Below, piece after piece: positions 11,829-23,460 of a DNA stretch of 64,000 bases (position 1 is the first letter of the stretch; each line of letters begins with the position of its first letter). The translations under genes were made by a program, and so were the position numbers. Below the pieces are notes generated by a model. The model saw only the letters and a program-made list of their open reading frames with translations, did no database searches and was not told the origin of the DNA. This DNA comes from Zopfochytrium polystomum (Eukaryota; Chytridiomycota; Chytridiomycetes; Chytridiales; Chytridiaceae), in NCBI GenBank assembly GCA_025765615.1, contig JAIVFJ010000232.1:1-64000 (forward strand), in the 5' to 3' direction.

Positions 11829-13961
11829 TCACCTCGAGCCGTTGATCAACTCTTTATTCAGGACTTTCGCGCCGCCATCTCTTTCAGTTTTTGGCTGCGA
11901 GGCTCGTCCACCTTCCGCGCAAGAGCGAAACAGCCCTGAAGCCTCCCACCACTCATGAACATTGCGCAGGCGCGCGAACAAAAAGGAGTTACGGTCCCAG
12001 TCGGTCGTGATTACACTCTCCCACCACCACTGCAGGCTCTCTGGGCTACCCCGACGGACAGCGGTAAGGACTGAGCCCCGCAGCGTGTACATGAGCGGAA
12101 ATCCGCTGTCCTTCCACCACTGGAGAACTGCTGTCTTGCCATCGGACGTGGCTGCATCCATCGCCGAATCGTCGCAAAAACGTCAGCCCGCTGTCCTTCT
12201 TCTACTGCAAAACGTCGGATGTCCATTTTGCGAGGCGAATCGCACTGCCTTGGCAGTACACTTGAGAGGGAGAGCCTGCCAGTTCAGCCACCACTGCAAT
12301 ACCTTGAAATGGCCATTCGCACTCGCTGTGGATTGTGCTCGAACTAGAGCCCAGTGTCCATCCACCACTGCAACACGTCGACGCGCCCAGCTACTGACGC
12401 TGATTGGACTACACGTGCTACGTACTCGAGAGTCAGCCCGCCTTCTTTCCACCACCGCAGGAGATCAATTCGCCCCGACCTGCTAGCACTTCTCATCGCA
12501 GTCATTCGAGTGCAGAGGCTTTCATCCCGCTCTCTTTCCACCGCTGGAGCATCTAATGCATATTTATTTTATGTATTTTTACAGTATTTTTATATATAGG
12601 GTTTTGCAATAGCCTGCCCTCTCGCTTTTCAATTCTTTCCATTTGGGTCGATCGACCCCTTCGAGGCCGCCACTCCGTCTCCGCAGCGAGCACCGCCGTC
12701 ATCACCGCCGACAGCTTCAGGCCGAGGGATGCACGAGATTCGAAACGCTGACGCTGCCGCCTTCGGCAGTGTCCTGTGGGGCAACGCGCTCGATTACGGC
12801 GGGATATGCAACGCCTCTGCGGCCGCTAGCTGAGTGCTCGCTGCACGACTGGCCCGCTGCACGACTGGATCGGTTGAAACCTACAGTTCCTTCCGCGCCT
12901 CAGCCAACCAGCGCACCGTTCCCGCCAAGTCAAATGCGTTTAGCGCCATCTAGACGGCAGACGCAGCCAGTCAGCTTGTGGCGGGCGACGCAGGCATTTC
13001 TCCTCGGCCGAGAGGGCTGGTTACAGCAAAACACTTATATGTATTGCCGCTGTTATAAAGAGAGTCATCAGCTTGTTTCATCATGGTTCAAAAGGCTGTC
13101 CCCAAAATTTTACCATTTTAATTAATGTTGAAACACTTGGGTTATCAATTATCATTTCTTTTTTTTTTTTTTTTTTTTTTTTTGAAATCTGTTTTCAAAG
13201 CAAGTGGGCATAATGTAAGCCTACCCGAACTCCTGCTCCCTCGTGCCAGACTCCACATCCCATACCCTAAGCATGCTGCGAGTGTGGTTCACAAGCCAAC
13301 GGCCAGCAAGGCAAAAGCCTTTTTTGACATTGGAAAAGTTTGTGTTAATCGTTCTCCAAACGTGGTCCGTTCTCAAATCCCAGATTGCAATGTCAGTAAG
13401 TTGAGCTAAAAAATGGGAAATACTCCAGTCAACCTTGAGCCCACTGTCCTTCCACCATTGCAGGCGCTTCAATTCACAATGAAAGCAGCTGACCAAATAC
13501 CGTGTGGCGCGAACGGGAGCCGTAGTCCGCTGTCCTTGCACCACTGGAGCACCTCAATTCGGCCAAAACGTGTGGCCCTGTCCATTGCCTTTTCATCGTG
13601 CTAGAAGTCCAGACCGCTATCTTTCTACCATTGCAACACGTTTGCATTTGTGTTTCAAACTTGAGAGCTCCAGCCCAGAGTTTTTCCACCACTCCAGGAG
13701 CTTCACCAACTCGGCGCTGTCCATGGCAAGCTCGGTGTACAGCTCTGAGATGCGCTTGCGCGGCAGATTACAGATGAGGAGCTCAAGAGCTTCAGCGGAT
13801 CGGACGCGGTCGATGGATTCATCATGTGGCTGGAGAAGATCCTCAGCCTGTTGCCGCGGAAGCTGAAACAGAGTCGCAAATGGAGAAGAAATCCCTGGGC
13901 AAATGTATGTAGTGGAAGGTTGTGCTCGTTCCTCTTCATTCCCGCTTCGCCCAATCCGCAT
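11829..13961 (-). pseudogene. Degenerate WWKxSGL (ankyrin-like) repeat protein gene
   Basis: The minus strand encodes a series of roughly 28-35-residue units centred on [VL]LQWWKDSGL followed by an A-x-x-A-S-x-x-G-[HR] turn, reminiscent of the ankyrin-like 'WWK.SGL' repeats of zoosporic fungi. About ten units are recognisable. Examples are LLEWWKNSGLEL near 13690, VLQWCKDSGLRL near 13530, RLQWWKDSGLKV near 13445, LLRWWKEGGLTLEY near 12455, VLQWWMDTGL near 12370, VLQWWLNWQALPLK near 12290 and VLQWWKDSGFPLMY near 12110. The N-terminal part (LELLICNLPRKRISELYTEL, near 13760) resembles the leader before such arrays. Several units carry stops in place of a Trp or neighbouring codon (near 13610 and 12200), and the frame shifts between blocks, so the gene is dead or very poorly sequenced. 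Function unknown; probably protein-protein interaction. Confidence 0.7.
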
Positions 13962-14139
13962 CGCAGCTATTCAACAAAACGACCTTTGACAGGCGAAAAG
14001 TTTATCACCGACGCAGCTGTATCCGACGAGACTGATGCGGTGGGTTGAGCATGCTGAGATCATCTCTCCCTCTTTGCCTCCCCATTATACATGGGCTGTT
14101 CGCTGGTGTCCCATTACCCCAGCAACATCGCTTTCAGTT

Positions 14140-14515
14140 CGAACAGCCTTAGGAGTATCACTTTTCCGTTATTGTGGAGAATGGTTCACAGTAGTTACGG
14201 TCCCAATCTCAACATCCATCGCCAGGTTTCGTGGGAGCCTCTTCTACCTGACCAAGTCCTACACGCCCGCCTCCTCGCCGTCAAGGCCGCAAAACTGGGA
14301 AAAAAACCTTGAAAAGAGGGAAATAGCCACTAAAGGGTAAACGAGGGAAGCAGCCGAAGCTTCCACACCTCGTCATCACCATTTACCTGGTTGACTTGTT
14401 CCGGCGGTACGCCGCGTCCGCAATGGGCGCCGGGTCCCTGCGGTCCGTCTTTGGGTTCGCGTTCCCGCTGCTTGCCACGACCGTGTACGACAGACAGGAC
14501 TACGTTTTCATGATT
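14140..14515 (+). pseudogene. DHA1 transporter fragment, opposite orientation
   Basis: Two pieces of the transporter family found across this window lie here on the plus strand. The first, near 14230-14310, corresponds to the segment around RLLAVKAAKLGKKP with a frame change just upstream. The second, at 14380-14512, reads VITIYLVDLFRRYAASAMG and then FGFAFPLLATTVYD. The intervening part of about 150 residues is missing, as are both ends. It is the only family member on the plus strand and points towards the copy at 14945-16580, so it is likely the relic of an inverted duplication. Confidence 0.8.
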
Positions 14516-14944
14516 TGCTGGTGCCCAAGCGGCGCTTATTTTTCTTCCGGCCGCATTGTGAAATCAAACCGGATTATTCCCCCTTCTTTGCAAGTGCTCT
14601 CTTCTCTTCTTAGCTTTTCTCGAAACATATCCATCCGACTGAATTCAAAGATATGCTAGCGAAGCATTCATTCATTTCGTGACATAGCACGACGAGGCAA
14701 AAAAAATGAGAAATTCGTTTGTGGTTCTCCGACTCGGCTACCTACTGAAAAGCAGAGAAAGGAGCCTGGCCGTTTCTTCATTAAAAACATGTGTTTTGAT
14801 AGGTCTTCTTTGGGGCAGACCGCACAAATGTGCGCTGGACTCCACTGGAAACCAAAAAAATTGTAGGTGGATAAATGGAGGTATAAAGAGAGGTGCATCA
14901 ACAAGCTAAAAACAACCAGATGCAGGTAAGAGAACATGGCCCAG

Positions 14945-16580
14945 TTATCCAGCCGCGTACGTGGACTTTGCACGGAAATGCGCACCGTAGCGGTATACCA
15001 GGAACGGAGCCGGAATGCCCACGATCGCAATGAATCCTAGCACCGAGTTGCCCCACCCGTAGTCCAGCTGGTCGTACATAGTCGGAGCAAACAGCGGGAA
15101 CGCGAACCCAAAGATTGACCGCAGCACCGACGCGGCGGCTACGGCGGACGCGGCGTAGCGGCGGTACGCGTCAACCAGATAAATTGTGATAACGAGGAAT
15201 GGCACGGAGAAGGACATGCCAAAGAGGAAGATGCCAATGTCCGGCAGGATCCAGTGGAGCGTGTTTTGTGCGGTCCATCCGTACAAGAACAGCGAAGCAG
15301 GGAGGACAAATGCGATTGGGATGGCGACGGGGAGGCGGAACTCTGGTTCCGCGACTCCGTTGTTCTGGTCGCGGAGGCGGAGGTATATTTTCTGCATGAA
15401 GGGCGCGGAACCGAGACTGCCTACAAAGAGGCCGAGTCCAAGGCCGAGGTAGTGGAGGCCGGAGATTCCGAGTGCCTGGTTGTAGCGAACGAGCCAGAGC
15501 TTTGTGAAGGTGGAGAGGACAAGGTATAGGAGGCCGTAGACGTAGGCCATGTAGACGGCAACGATCTGGACGATCGGCTGGGTAAAGAGCAGGATGAAGG
15601 GGCGTTTGATTGACTCGCCGAGCACGAGCGAGATGCGGCCATGCACAGACGAGGGCGAATTTTTCCCCGTCTTGGCGGCCTTGACAGCGAGCAGTCGCGG
15701 AGCGTACGACTCAGTGAGGAGGAACAGGTTGATGAGAGCGGCGACGCCGCCGATCATGGAGAGCGCGTGGAAGGTCCACTGCCAGCTGTACCGCTCCACA
15801 AGGAATGAGCCGATGATAGGGCCAAATACCGGCCCAAGCGACGGTGCAAGCGAGAAAACTATCAAGGCGATGCCGATCTCTTCAGGTTTAAAGATGTCGC
15901 TGAGGACGCCTGCACCAACCTGAATGGCATAGTCAGGGCATAATACACCAAATGAGGGGAGGCCATACCGATAGCGACGCACTACCTCCGACACCGGCAA
16001 GGAACCGGAAAATGAGCATCTCCGTTACGTTCGTGGAATAAGTGCAAGCGATGTTGAAACCGACAAAACAAAAGGCAGGAATCAGGATGACCCAGCGCCG
16101 TCCATAGATTTCAGAGAGTGGGCCAAAGAAGAGCGGGCCAAGAGCGAAAGCCAGGACGAAAATGGAGAGCATCACTCTTGGGTTACGGAGGAGGTAACGC
16201 CGAATTCTGATTGAACGGGAGGACCATACGCACACAAGTACATCATGACTTCCAACAAAATAGAAACGACGATGCGTCATACCTCTTGAGATGAATGGGA
16301 TGGCGGGAGCAACGATGGACGAGCCCATGGGTCCAACGATGGTGACCAATCCGACCTGCATTGTCATCGACCATTTCTTCGCCTTCGACCAGTTTCTGGG
16401 ATTCTCAGGGTCATCTGGTCCATCCCAAGTCACCTAAATGGTTCGCTTCAGCCAATTGCAAAAGCAGCTTGGCAGAGTTGCGGTTTTAGCTGCCCTTACC
16501 TCATTGGGATCTTCTTCGACAGAAATGGTTGCCACAAGTTTGTCACCGTGGTCAGCGTTGAGACTGCCCTTGTCAGACAT
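14945..16580 (-). pseudogene. DHA1 MFS transporter copy 1, one 1-nt frame break
   Basis: Exons (minus) are 16500-16580, 16283-16433, 15969-16206 and 14945-15919. It would encode about 481 residues of the fungal drug:H+ antiporter-1 family (proton-coupled export of drugs or polyamines across the plasma membrane). The hallmark WDGPDDPENPRNWSKAKKW leads into TM1, and the loop 2-3 motif A is GPLSEIYGRRWVILIP. Exon 3 is 238 nt where intact paralogs have 239. One T is missing near 16173, turning the SSVTQ-E-MML context into an in-frame TGA. The rest of the frame is open through the conserved C-terminus KSTYAAG. Because everything else is intact, this may be a very young pseudogene or an assembly error. 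The upstream region is homologous to that of copy 2. Confidence 0.85.
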
Positions 16581-16667
16581 TTTGTTCTTGCCGTCCCGAC
16601 GACGGTTTGGTCCGTGGCAGGTATGAAAGTTCGCTACTCTCAGGCCGCCTGTCGATCAGTTGATGTC

Positions 16668-16675
16668 GCTTTTAT
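16668..16675 (-). promoter_or_regulatory. TATA-like box of transporter copy 1
   Basis: TATAAAAG on the minus strand lies about 90 nt upstream of the ATG at 16580. The same position upstream of copy 2 has TATAAAT (22861-22867) inside a conserved flank. Confidence 0.4.
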
Positions 16676-18303
16676 ATGCAGACGTGGTCAGACTTGTTTT
16701 CGTCGATGACGGAGGTGGCCTCTCTCTCTCTCTCTCTCTCTGTCACACACACAGTCTCTCTCTCGCTGTCCTCCTCGCCCTCATCCGCTCCTCGGCGGAA
16801 AGCTCGTTTGCCAGGCGAAGGCGGAACTCTGTCGAATCGGAGATGGCCGATTATCTTCGACCGGTCGAAAAGTGCCCACAGCGGGCGGGCGACGGATGAG
16901 CATTCCGCGGCGGTGTCGGTGTGGGGTTCTGCGCAATTTTGGACTTTTTTGTTTTGTTTATTATCTTTTGGAACAAAAAAGCTGGGAGAGCGCCGTGCGA
17001 TGCCTTTTTCTTGGCGGATGGCTGGCATTGAAATTCTTGGACAGCATTTTGGACGTGGCAAATCGACAGTCCATAACTTTTCCCTTGGAACAAGGAGTGA
17101 TATTATTTAGGCCCTGTTCGGCGAAAAAGGAGGGCAATTTCCAATATAAGGGGGGGAGAGTAAATTTCGATCAAAATGAGTTAGGTTGTGGTTCATTTTG
17201 CGAAATGTTGGAAATTAGATGCACCTCATTTCAGGCAAAACGAGAGCCCGCCATTATCCAAAATTTTGGTGGCAAGAAGGTGCGAGACGAAACGGTGGCT
17301 GTAGCTGTCAAGAAAGAACGAAGAAAAAAAGATGACCTGGACACCCAAGAGAGCAACCTTCCTGACCCAGATGGTCAGGGATCAGGTGATGAACGGACAG
17401 CAAGCTGGATCCACCGTTGATGGCACAATTTAAAACGCCGTAACGCAGCAATGTTGAGCAAAATTTAGTTCTCAGGTTGATACACAGCAACTCAAGACGT
17501 AGATGGCGATCTGCGGAACAGGCAAGTGGAGAGTGAATTCATCTGTTCACAGCCACTAACTGAACGTCATTCGTTTTGAAAGTGGACAGCAGCAATCTGC
17601 ATGAGAAATCAGAGTATGGGGTTGGGATCAAGAGCGCAACTGCACTGACGTTAAACAAGAGGTTTTGGCGCCCTATATTGAAGTAAGTCACACTTGCGAT
17701 AAGATTGCGCTGCTGATCTGTAGGGAGATATTGCTGCGAATGGACTCGCAAACATGGACGGCTTGATCACATATATGAGGGAACAGCTGCAACTGGTGTT
17801 CACGCAAGAGACCCCACAATGCTACCGATCAATGAAACAGATGCCTTTAAGGAAGATAACGACAGCAAGGAGAGGATTTGGTTGATGAGCCCTTTTGCTC
17901 TTCCTCAAGTTCTACCTCGACTTCTCTCCACTCTGGTGATTGCAGTAGCTCTGGTGCGCTTTCAACTGCTCCTGCAACGTCTTTGCATGCAGTACTCTCA
18001 TCTGCACAGTCAGCTGCGTCTCTGGTCACCTGGCTACTGTCGCACCTGCTGTCACTCCGTTGGCTGCTCTGTCAGCACTGCCTTCCGAATGTGGATCACG
18101 AAATGTACAAAATGACTCTGACTCTGCGACAGCATCATCGACGACTTCACCCATCAAACGTTTGAGGGAGGCAGAGGTCAACGACACGGCAAGCACAGCT
18201 GGTGGCAGTCAACCAAAACAAGCCCACAATCAACGTCAAAGTCCCAATGACGCGACGGGAAATGTCAGGAACGGGCAGGACGGGGCAAGGCAGACAAGGA
18301 ACT

Positions 18304-18458
18304 GAGAGGAGTGATGCTTGTATTGTAAACAATAATTCACTTGAGGGATGGTTCCCATCTCCCTTTATACCTTTTGAGAGTCTTCCTTGTCAAGACTCAA
18401 AGAAATTAATGGACAGGGCAAGGCAGGAGAGGAGTGATGCTTGTACTGTAAACAATAA
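18304..18458. repeat. Pair of 32-nt direct repeats
   Basis: 18304-18335 and 18427-18458 are direct copies differing at one base, beginning GAGAGGAGTGATGCTTGTA and ending AACAATAA. They are separated by 91 nt, and partial similarity extends a little upstream. Confidence 0.85.
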
Positions 18459-18921
18459 ATAATACAATGATACTAATGGTACCAATGATACCAATGACAA
18501 CAATAAGACAAGTCAGAAAGGCAAAGGAGGTTCCAGAAAGTTCCACAAAATTACAGCTAGAAGGCTCCAGAGGTTGCAGAGGGTGATTCATAACAGGGAA
18601 GATCTCAGATATGATGGATGCCTTGGTGGTTTGCTTGCAAACGGCAAATCCCAAGGTCCAAAGGAGGTCCTTGTTTGGCTTCTATATCTGTCCTCACGCG
18701 CACTGCTCAAGCGCTTCAAGCACTCATTTGCACTGATGGCGACGACCCAGATGAGAATTTCTTCGAGAGTCTGACATCCTGGAAGCCTCTGTTGCATTTT
18801 TGTCCAAGCCTACTCTTGCCGAGACTTCTGTGGGTTTGCAATTGGAAAGCCTTCGTGTAAATTTTGTGAAGTATGTATTAAGAGACATGTGAAGCATGTG
18901 GGTGTCAACGAAGACGGCAAC

Positions 18922-19550
18922 TCAATAAGCTTGGTAGTCCGTCCACATTTGAGATGCAATACAATCGTGAAATGCGACTGCTTCTCCATCTTCATTGTTG
19001 AGAGCGGGAGCTACTCTGTCATCAGGAATCCTCGCCTCTTTTCCATCTTCTACTACAGGGCAATTGTCAAAACTATCGTCCTGGCAAGTCTGGCGAATGA
19101 AATTGCATGCAACAAACAGTCCAATTGTCAAATCGCGTTGAATTTCAAGTGGGTACAGCTTCATGTTCAACAATATCTGAAATCTGAAATCGGACTTTGA
19201 TTGATCTGAATTCGCTCAGTAATGATCTGAGCTGTGGTGTTCCCAAGGTTGAACAATTCTTTCAATTTCGTGGGTCTGGATGACTTGGTTAAAATCTGCT
19301 CGTGGAATAACAAACAAAACTCGCCTTTGGCTCGACTGCACGAACTCCTAAAGGTGGTACAGAACACCTCGATACAGCACAAGGAATTGTTTTGTTAGCG
19401 GGTAGCCAGCATCGGCAAGATAGACGCAAATGCCACACAGCCCGAAATTCTGTCGCCCAAAATTCTGCAACATCGATGCCACCCGAGGATGCAGCCACCA
19501 GCAATTGATTATTTAAGGTTCGATCGAGACTGGACATCAGGTCCATCTTA
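18922..19550 (-). mobile_element. PIF/Harbinger (HARBI1-like, DDE_4) transposase C-terminal remnant
   Basis: Minus-strand frames read, in order, GICVYLADAGYPLTKQFLVL near 19430, KLKELFNLGNTTAQIITERI near 19260, QRDLTIGLFVACNFIRQ near 19130, and finally FHDCIASQMWTDYQAY ending at 18922. These correspond to the DxGYP...LLTP, HSxARNxIERxFGxLK, LHNFIR and terminal WRDxIAxxMWxDY blocks of HARBI1-like nucleases. Stops and frame shifts interrupt the series, and the upstream half with the first catalytic Asp is not visible. It abuts a plus-strand MULE fragment, so the two relics are nested or adjoining. Confidence 0.7.
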
Positions 19551-20090
19551 CAGGTGCTTCGCAGTCAATTCAGCGGCATTACATTCAGCCAAAGGATCTT
19601 GCAAACCTACGCCAGAAGCTTCGATTGGAAAAACTCGCTGGCCAAACTACCATGGAGCGATTGCTCGATCGACTTTGCGAGGAAGGGTACCACCCTTTGT
19701 TCGATCGCGATCCAACCTCTTGAAGGGTTGTCAATCTCTTTTTTGCACCAGTGCAAGAGATCAAACGATTTCGCGCTCGACCGACAGTTATACTTATGTA
19801 TTGCACGTATAAGACGGATCGATTCGGTCTCCCACTGCTTAACATGGTCATGGTCACAGAGAATGGAACAACAGCAAACGTCGGTTTTGCGTTCTTATCG
19901 CGAGAAGAAACTGCTGACTACACGTGGGCCTTACGCGAATTTGCAAAGCTACTCGAGCACCTTGCGTCATTGTCACTGATCGCGAGCTCGCGCTTATGAA
20001 CGCGATCAGCGAAATCTTTCCAACAGCAGCTCACTTTCTGTGCCGCTGGCATATTGAAAAGAACGTTGTCGTCAAATCAAGACAATAATG
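19500..20090 (+). mobile_element. MULE-type transposase fragment
   Basis: The plus strand encodes the MULE catalytic-domain signature TYKTDRFGLPLLNMVMVTEN, GFAFLSREETADYTWALREF and, after one frame shift near 19960, VIVTDRELALMNAISEIFP and CRWHIEKNVVVKSRQ before a stop. These match the DxTYKTNxFxxPLL, GFAxLxxExxxxYxWxL, VxVTDRExAL and CxWHIxKN blocks of Mutator-like/FAR1-type DDE transposases. In the first block the Asp position reads Cys (YCTYKT), so the catalytic triad is already lost. The zinc-binding N-terminus and the remainder are not recognisable. Confidence 0.8.
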
Positions 20091-20789
20091 TTGGGGAAGG
20101 ATCAGACGTTGCGCACGATCAGTTCATGTCAAACTGGAATGCGCTCTGTCGCACGAACGGGAGTAAGAAGTCAGTGACGCTTGGGAGCATTCCAAGGATG
20201 TCTTCTTAAAAGACTGGCAAAGAAGAAAAAAAAAACTGCTGTGAGGACAAAATTGGGCTTAATGGACAGTCAGCCGCACCCGCGCAATATTGCCCGCGCC
20301 AGATAAATATTTAAATGGGCGCGACTAATCATCGAGCTCCCCTCGCGGGAGGACCGCACGACGCCGGCTGCCTTACCCGATAACCAAAACTCCCAGGAGA
20401 AAGGGTTTCACGCCAGCCCTCCTCCCCGCCCGCCCGGCGGGAACGGTGGCAGCTCAGCTTCTTGCGTGTCGTGGAAGCACATGCCCTTCCTCCTCATTTG
20501 CCGCGGGTAGTACCGCCTCCATGCAGTCACACCACGTTGCATGCGGCACCCGCGCGCAGGAGCGCAGCGCCGTTCCCAGCCGCCACGCGTTGCAAAAAAC
20601 ACGTGCTGAATCCAGGTCGTCTCCGCGATGCGCACGCGATGTGGTTCCCCGCCGCACGTGGATGGCGGGATGCCGACGAGCGACCGTGATAGACTGGATG
20701 GGAAGGGATGGATGGCACTGGCTGCCTGCGAGCTAACGGAGCAACCATTAATACAGAAGACAAGTTTTTCCTCCCCCAAGCACGCGCAG
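20091..20789. other. Intergenic, no gene seen
   Basis: A GC-rich block with short frames on both strands but no motif. A few imperfect palindromes lie around 20620-20660. Confidence 0.4.
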
Positions 20790-21114
20790 GGTCGGAAACT
20801 GGGGAAGTGGTTCAAAGCCCCGCTCAGTTAAAAAACCCAGGTCAATTGGCCAGCCTTCTTTGTTCTCTAACTCACTGATACGTCCCGAAATCAGACGCAG
20901 ATTCAGAGTCTGGCCACTTGTTTAGAAAAAATGTGTATTGATAGTTTTTCTTCGGGACAGACTGAGCGAATGTGTACAGGAACTGTGAGAGAATGGTGCA
21001 CGCCCAAATGAAAGGAAGAAAGAAGAGAGAATTAAAAAGATAGGTGGATAAATGGCGATATAAAAAGAGGTGCATCAACAAGCAAACAGATGCCAGTAAG
21101 AGAACATCTCCTAT
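20790..21114. repeat. Duplicated 3' flank of transporter unit (copy A)
   Basis: About 325 bp immediately downstream of transporter copy 2 is closely similar to 33770-34096, downstream of the truncated copy at 34.1 kb. Both contain CAAAGCCCCGCTCAGT, TTGATAGTTTTTCTTCGGGA and AATTAAAAAGATAGGTGGAT in the same order. A rearranged relative lies at 14705-14944 after copy 1. This marks the duplication unit as gene plus 3' flank. Confidence 0.85.
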
Positions 21115-22771
21115 TTATCCAGCCGCGTACGTAGACTTTGCACGGAAATGCGCACCGTAGCGGTACACCAGGAACGGAGCAGGAATTCCCACGATCGCAA
21201 TAAATCCCAGCACCGAGTTGCCCCAACCGTAGTCTAGCTGGTCGTACATGGTCGTAGCAAACAGCGGGAACGCGAACCCAAAGATTGACCGCAGCACCGA
21301 CCCAGCCGCCATGGCGGACGCGGCGTAGCGGCGGTAGGCGTCGACGAGGTAAATGGTGATGACGAGAAACGGCACGGAGAACGACATGCCAAACAGGAGT
21401 ATGCCAATGTCCGGCAGGATCCAGTGGAGCGTGTTTTGTGCGGTCCATCCGTACAAGAACAGCGAGATGGGAAGGAGGAAGGCGAACGGGATGGCGACGG
21501 GGAGTCGGAACTCTGGTTCCGCGACCCCGTTGTTCTGGTCGCGGAGGCGGAGGTATATTTTCTGCATGAAGGGGGCGGAGCCAAGACTGCCGACAAAGAG
21601 GCCGAGTCCAAGGCCGAGGTAGTGGAGGCCGGAGATTCCGAGGGCTTGGTTGTAGCGAACGAGCCAGAGCTTTGTGAAGGTGGAGAGGACAAGGTATAGG
21701 AGGCCGTAGACGTAGGCCATGTAGACTGCGACAACCTGGACGATCGGCTGGGTGAAGAGCAAGATGAAGGGGCGTTTGATGGACTCGCCGAGCACGAGCG
21801 AGATGTTGCCGTGGAGAGACGAGGGCGGATTTTTGCCCGTCTTGGCGGCCTTGACAGCTAGCAGGCGCGGGGAGTACGACTCGGTCAGGAGGAACAAGTT
21901 TACCAGAATGACGATGCCGCCGATCATGGAGAGTGCGTGGAAGGTCCACTGCCAGTTGTACCGCTCCACAAGGAATGAACCGATGATGGGGCCAAACACG
22001 GGCCCAAGCGACGGTGCGAGTGAAAATATGATCAAGGCGATGCCAATCTCTTCAGGTTTGAAGATGTCGCTTAGGACGCCTGCGCCAATCTGAATGGAAG
22101 AGTCGGCGTTTAGTGCTTTCGAAACTACACAAAGAACCCAAAGAAGGAGTACCATACCGAGAGCGGTGCACTGCCCCCGACGCCGGCAAGGAACCGGAAA
22201 ATGAGCATCTCCGTTACGTTCGTGGAATAAGTGCAAGCGATGTTGAAACCGACGAAACAAATGGCAGGAATCAGGATGACCCAGCGCCGTCCGTAGATTT
22301 CAGAAAGCGGGCCAAAGAAAAGCGGGCCAAGAGCGAAAGCCAAGACGAAAATGGAGAGCATCATCTCTTGGGTTACGGACGAAGTAACGCCGAATTCTGA
22401 TTGAAAGGGAGAGAGAAGCGCATACAAGTGAATCATGAATTCCAACAAAAAAAAAAAAAACTATGCATCATACCTCTTGAGATGAGTGGGATGGCGGGAG
22501 CAACGATGGACGACCCCATGGGTCCAACGATGCCGATCAATCCGACCTGTATTGTCATCGACCATTTCTTCGCCTTCGACCAGTTTCTGGGATTCTCAGG
22601 GTCATCTGGTCCATCCCAAGTCACCTAAAACGGGTCACTTCAGCGAATGGCAAAGAAGCATCGCAGAATTGTGGTTTAAACTGCCCTTACCGCAGTAGGA
22701 TCTTCTTCGACTTCAATGGTTGCCATGTGCTTGTCGCCGTGGTCCGCGTTGAGAGTGCCCTCTTCAGACAT
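21115..22771 (-). CDS. DHA1 MFS multidrug/polyamine-type transporter, copy 2 (intact)
   Basis: Exons (minus) are 22691-22771, 22474-22624, 22158-22396 and 21115-22089, summing to 1446 nt (481 residues, TAA at 21115). The short N-terminus MSEEGTLNADHGDKHMATIE precedes the family hallmark WDGPDDPENPRNWSKAKKW at exon 2. Motif A (GPLSEIYGRRW) lies between TM2 and TM3, and exon 4 carries the remaining helices with GPVFGPIIGSFLVERYNWQW (TM5 region) and YDQLDYGWGNSVLGFIAI near the C-terminus. All junctions are GT-AG and in frame. It is expected to act as a plasma-membrane proton antiporter; the substrate cannot be read from the sequence. Exon structure and length are identical to copies 1, 3 and 5. 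Confidence 0.92.
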
Positions 22772-22860
22772 TTGTTCTTTCGGTTCCGAGGTCGGTTCGG
22801 TCTGTGGCAAGTAATGCACGAAGGCTGCTTTGGACTCTCACCAATCAGTTCATGTCGCTC

Positions 22861-22867
22861 ATTTATA
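22861..22867 (-). promoter_or_regulatory. TATA-like box of transporter copy 2
   Basis: TATAAAT on the minus strand lies 90 nt upstream of the ATG at 22771, in a segment conserved with the copy 1 promoter. A CT-rich tract follows further upstream. Confidence 0.4.
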
Positions 22868-23381
22868 TGCAGACGCGATCAGACTTGTTTTCGTCGAAGA
22901 CGGAGGAAGCCTCCCTCCCTCTCCCTCTCTTCTCGCTCTCGTCTCTCGCCCTCATCCGCTCGCGGACGGAAAGACCGTTGGGGCTCTGTCGAGTGGGGCG
23001 GAATCGGAGACGGGAGTCTGGATTATCTTCGATCGAACCGTGCCCAGCGACGACGGATGAACATTCCGCGGCAGTGAGGTGGAAAAGGAGTAATAAAAAG
23101 CAAGCAAAAAAGAGCGAGTCTGATCTGTTTGATGCAAATATTGCCTTACCGCCTCCTTATTTTACGGCCCGATTTCCGCCTCTGTCTGTTTGGAAGGTGC
23201 ACAAAACGTGAAAAATTGGTAAGAAAAAGTGAAATAGTTTTTGTGTGGAAAAAAAAAACCAGTAGACAGATGGTCTTTCATGCATTCACAAAACGAGACG
23301 GCAGGCACCAAAGAAAACAGAGCAGTTGCACAAAAACCCACTAAACAAAATGATATGTGGTTTTTTTGGGTGGATGCACGA

Positions 23382-23460
23382 TAGCCTTGTGTATCTGCAG
23401 TTTAGCCTTGTGTGGATTGACGTTAGCCTTGTGTGTCTGCTTGCTTGCCTTGTGTGCGAA
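23382..23460. repeat. Short minisatellite, AGCCTTGTGT unit
   Basis: Four imperfect copies of a 21-22-nt unit each begin with (A)GCCTTGTGT. Confidence 0.7.

Larger units (their letters stand above)
16581..18921. other. Promoter flank of transporter copy 1 and undefined DNA
   Basis: The first 250 nt are the upstream flank shared with copy 2, including a CT microsatellite at 16723-16760. Beyond that I see only scattered short frames without recognisable motifs and a pair of 32-nt direct repeats at 18304 and 18427. The 18600-18890 plus-strand frames look faintly protein-like but match nothing I know. Confidence 0.45.

Noticed and set aside
12660..12830. Hairpins plus GATTCGAA on the minus strand resembling a class II tRNA
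   Set aside because: No acceptor stem or D-arm pairs, and the T-stem does not form. Probably coincidental GC hairpins.
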